Shown here: positions 56,680-58,197 of the stretch, in pieces | How the letters are laid out: each line of letters starts with the position of its first letter | How positions within the stretch are numbered: position 1 is the first letter of the stretch | NCBI RefSeq assembly: GCF_029210375.1 | Contig: NZ_JARGER010000003.1 | Span: 1 to 58,197, forward strand | Origin: Nocardioides sp. YIM 152315 | Lineage (GTDB): Bacteria > Actinomycetota > Actinomycetes > Propionibacteriales > Nocardioidaceae | Direction: 5' to 3' | DNA length: 58,197 bases | Position numbers and translations under genes: made by a program | Notes under the pieces: generated by a model | What the model was told of the DNA's origin: nothing | Seen by the model: the letters and a program-made list of their open reading frames with translations, nothing else | Database searches by the model: none

Positions 56680-58197
56680 GTGGGGGTGTCAGATGGTCTG
56701 TGTAGGGGGTCGGTCCTGAGGAAGGACCACCATGACCGACACGATGTCCGCTGTGACGGACGAGACCACTGGGACTGACGTGAACGAGATGCCTGCTGCG
56801 AAGCGGCCGAGTCGGCTGGCCGAGCGCCGCGCGATCCGCGCTGCCTCGCCGGCGCGGGCGGCGGTAAGTGAGCTGGCGGAGTCGGGCGCGTTGGACGGGC
56901 TGTTCGCCAAGATCGATGGCGGCGAGCTCGACCTGACCGGCGACGGCGGGTTCGTCACGGAGCTGATCAAGGCCAGCCTCGAGCGGGGTCTGGCGGTCGA
57001 GCTGACCGACCACCTGGGCTATGAGAAGGGCGACCCGGAAGCGGCGGCGTTCCCCAACTCCCGCAACGGCTCCACGCCCAAGACGTTGGCGACCCAGGCC
57101 GGCGACGTCGACCTGCGGGTGCCCCGCGACCGTGACGGCACGTTCAGCCCGCGGCTGGTGCCCAAGGGCGTGCGGCGTCTGGGTGGGCTCGACGACATGA
57201 TCATCAGCCTCTACGCCGGCGGGATGACCGTGCGCGACATCGCCGATCACCTCGAAGCCACGCTCGGTACCGAGCTGTCACACGAGACGATCAGCAACAT
57301 CACCGACGCGGTGTGCGAGGAGATCCTCACCTGGCAGGCGCGGCCCCTGGACGCGCTGTACCCGGTGATCTACCTCGACGCGATCGTGGTCAAGGTCCGC
57401 GACGGCGCCCACGTGCGGAACAAGGCCGCTCACATCGCCGTCGGCGTGGACATGGACGGCATCAAGCACGTGCTGGGGATCTGGCTGCAGCACACCGAGG
57501 GCGCGAAGTTCTGGGCCGGCGTGTGCGCGGACCTCGCCAACCGCGGCATCCGCGACGTGCTGATCGTGTGCTGCGACGGCCTCACCGGGCTGCCGGACGC
57601 GATCGAGGCGACCTGGCCCCAAGCGACCGTCCAGACTTGCGTGGTGCACCTGATCCGCGCCTCGATGCGGTTCGTGGGTTACGGCGACCGCAAGGCCGTC
57701 GCCGCGGCGTTGAAGCCGGTCTACACCGCCGTGTCCGCGGCGGCCGCCGAAGAGGCGCTCGAGGAGTTCGCGGGCGGCAAGTGGGGTGTCAAGTACCCCC
57801 ACGCGGTCGCGACCTGGCGTTCCGCATGGGAGCGGTTCATCCCGTTCCTGGCGTTCCCGCCCGAGCTACGCCGCGTCATCTACACCACGAACTCGATCGA
57901 GTCGTTGAACTACCAGTTGCGCAAGATCACCAAGAACCGCGGGCACTTCCCCAACGACGACGCGGTCGTGAAGCTGTTGTGGCTGGCGATCTGCAACATC
58001 GAGGACAAACGAGCCCGCGAACGAGCCAAGGAGAAGGGCAAGCCCGCAGCCGACCGGAAGGCCGCCGGGCGCCTCGTCGAGGGCCAGGTCGTCACGAACT
58101 GGAAACAGGCCCTGGCCCAGCTCGCGATCGCCTACCCCGACCGCATCAACCCCCACCTCTAACCCCTAGAAATCGAACAAGGAGATCGATTCCTTAC
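56680..58197 (+). mobile_element. IS256-family insertion sequence (right end beyond the window)
   Basis: The element starts around 56680-56685, where GGGGGTGTCAGATGGTCTG has the look of an IS256-family terminal repeat. It contains one intact transposase gene. The sequence stops 35 nt after the transposase stop, ending in TTCCTTAC, before a matching right terminal repeat or target duplication can be seen. Confidence 0.75.
56732..58162 (+). CDS. IS256-family (mutator-type) transposase
   Basis: This 476-residue DDE transposase appears complete. Features are a Pro/Ala-rich start, LTDHLGYEKGD and PRDRDGTFSPRLVPKG in the N-terminal part, then YAGGMTVRDIADHL, the first catalytic Asp in YLDAIVVKVRD, the second in VCCDGLTGLPDAI, the CVVHLIRASMRFV segment, and the Glu in NSIESLNYQLRK. 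It is preceded by GAGGAAGGA. No frameshift is visible, so the element could be active. Its codon use is slightly less GC-biased than that of its neighbours. Confidence 0.95.
   Translation: MTDTMSAVTDETTGTDVNEMPAAKRPSRLAERRAIRAASPARAAVSELAESGALDGLFAKIDGGELDLTGDGGFVTELIKASLERGLAVELTDHLGYEKGDPEAAAFPNSRNGSTPKTLATQAGDVDLRVPRDRDGTFSPRLVPKGVRRLGGLDDMIISLYAGGMTVRDIADHLEATLGTELSHETISNITDAVCEEILTWQARPLDALYPVIYLDAIVVKVRDGAHVRNKAAHIAVGVDMDGIKHVLGIWLQHTEGAKFWAGVCADLANRGIRDVLIVCCDGLTGLPDAIEATWPQATVQTCVVHLIRASMRFVGYGDRKAVAAALKPVYTAVSAAAAEEALEEFAGGKWGVKYPHAVATWRSAWERFIPFLAFPPELRRVIYTTNSIESLNYQLRKITKNRGHFPNDDAVVKLLWLAICNIEDKRARERAKEKGKPAADRKAAGRLVEGQVVTNWKQALAQLAIAYPDRINPHL

Overview
The window is very GC-rich, densely packed chromosomal DNA from an actinobacterium. 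GTG starts, 1-8 nt stop/start overlaps, a full Mce/YrbE importer operon, FabG4/FadA2/HtdX-type lipid genes and F420/PPOX-type proteins all point that way. Gene content and style suggest a Nocardioides-like member of the Propionibacteriales, but no rRNA or other marker is present, so the genus is an inference. No tRNA, rRNA or CRISPR array was seen.

Layout. 1-4.9 kb: a LigD-type protein with phosphoesterase and polymerase domains but no ligase, then an overlapping pair made of a receiver/thioredoxin-reductase-like fusion and a membrane class III nucleotide cyclase. 4.9-8.2 kb: a fadAB beta-oxidation operon behind a palindromic operator. 8.3-12.8 kb: a PAC2 protein, two tandem TesB thioesterases, an AlkX/YcaQ-like winged-helix protein and a small FliA-like sigma factor. 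12.8-17.1 kb: a lipid module htdX-fabG4 divergent from fadA2, with a TetR repressor and its probable operator. 17.1-22 kb: a LigB-type ATP-dependent ligase, an App1 phosphatase, an enoyl-CoA isomerase with a KstR-like operator, an AlkA-like glycosylase and a MarR repressor. 22-31 kb: a tightly coupled six-gene operon (FAD/Fe-S 2-hydroxyacid dehydrogenase, ThDP enzyme, enolase-superfamily dehydratase, GH15 glycosidase, membrane-anchored SDR, small membrane protein) whose joint pathway is not obvious. 31-40 kb: a degenerate membrane metallophosphoesterase, a phospholipase D-type synthase, uvrB, VOC, MFS, hemerythrin and a one-pore channel. 40.2-50.7 kb: a ten-gene Mce importer operon (two YrbE permeases, MceA-F, two Mce-associated proteins) behind two KstR-like operators. 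50.7-54.1 kb: a third KstR-like operator leads a ferredoxin reductase, ferredoxin, two steroid-type SDRs and a PPOX-fold protein. 54.2-56.5 kb: a HelR/HelD-type helicase with a rifamycin-associated-element-like palindrome. The window ends inside an IS256-family element.

How it fits together. KstR-like boxes at four sites join the Mce importer, the ferredoxin/SDR operon and the enoyl-CoA isomerase into a probable steroid (or steroid-like lipid) uptake and catabolism regulon; the mce-ferredoxin-SDR order resembles the mce4/fdxD/hsd4A region of mycobacteria. Separate fatty-acid modules lie in the first 20 kb under TetR-type control. Many genes have a TAnnnT box 6-7 nt before the start codon, suggesting leaderless transcription.

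The most unusual structure is a dispersed cloverleaf-shaped palindromic repeat. It occurs once between genes, as partial copies beside the IS, and twice inside the last mce-operon gene, where it is read in frame as a protein linker.
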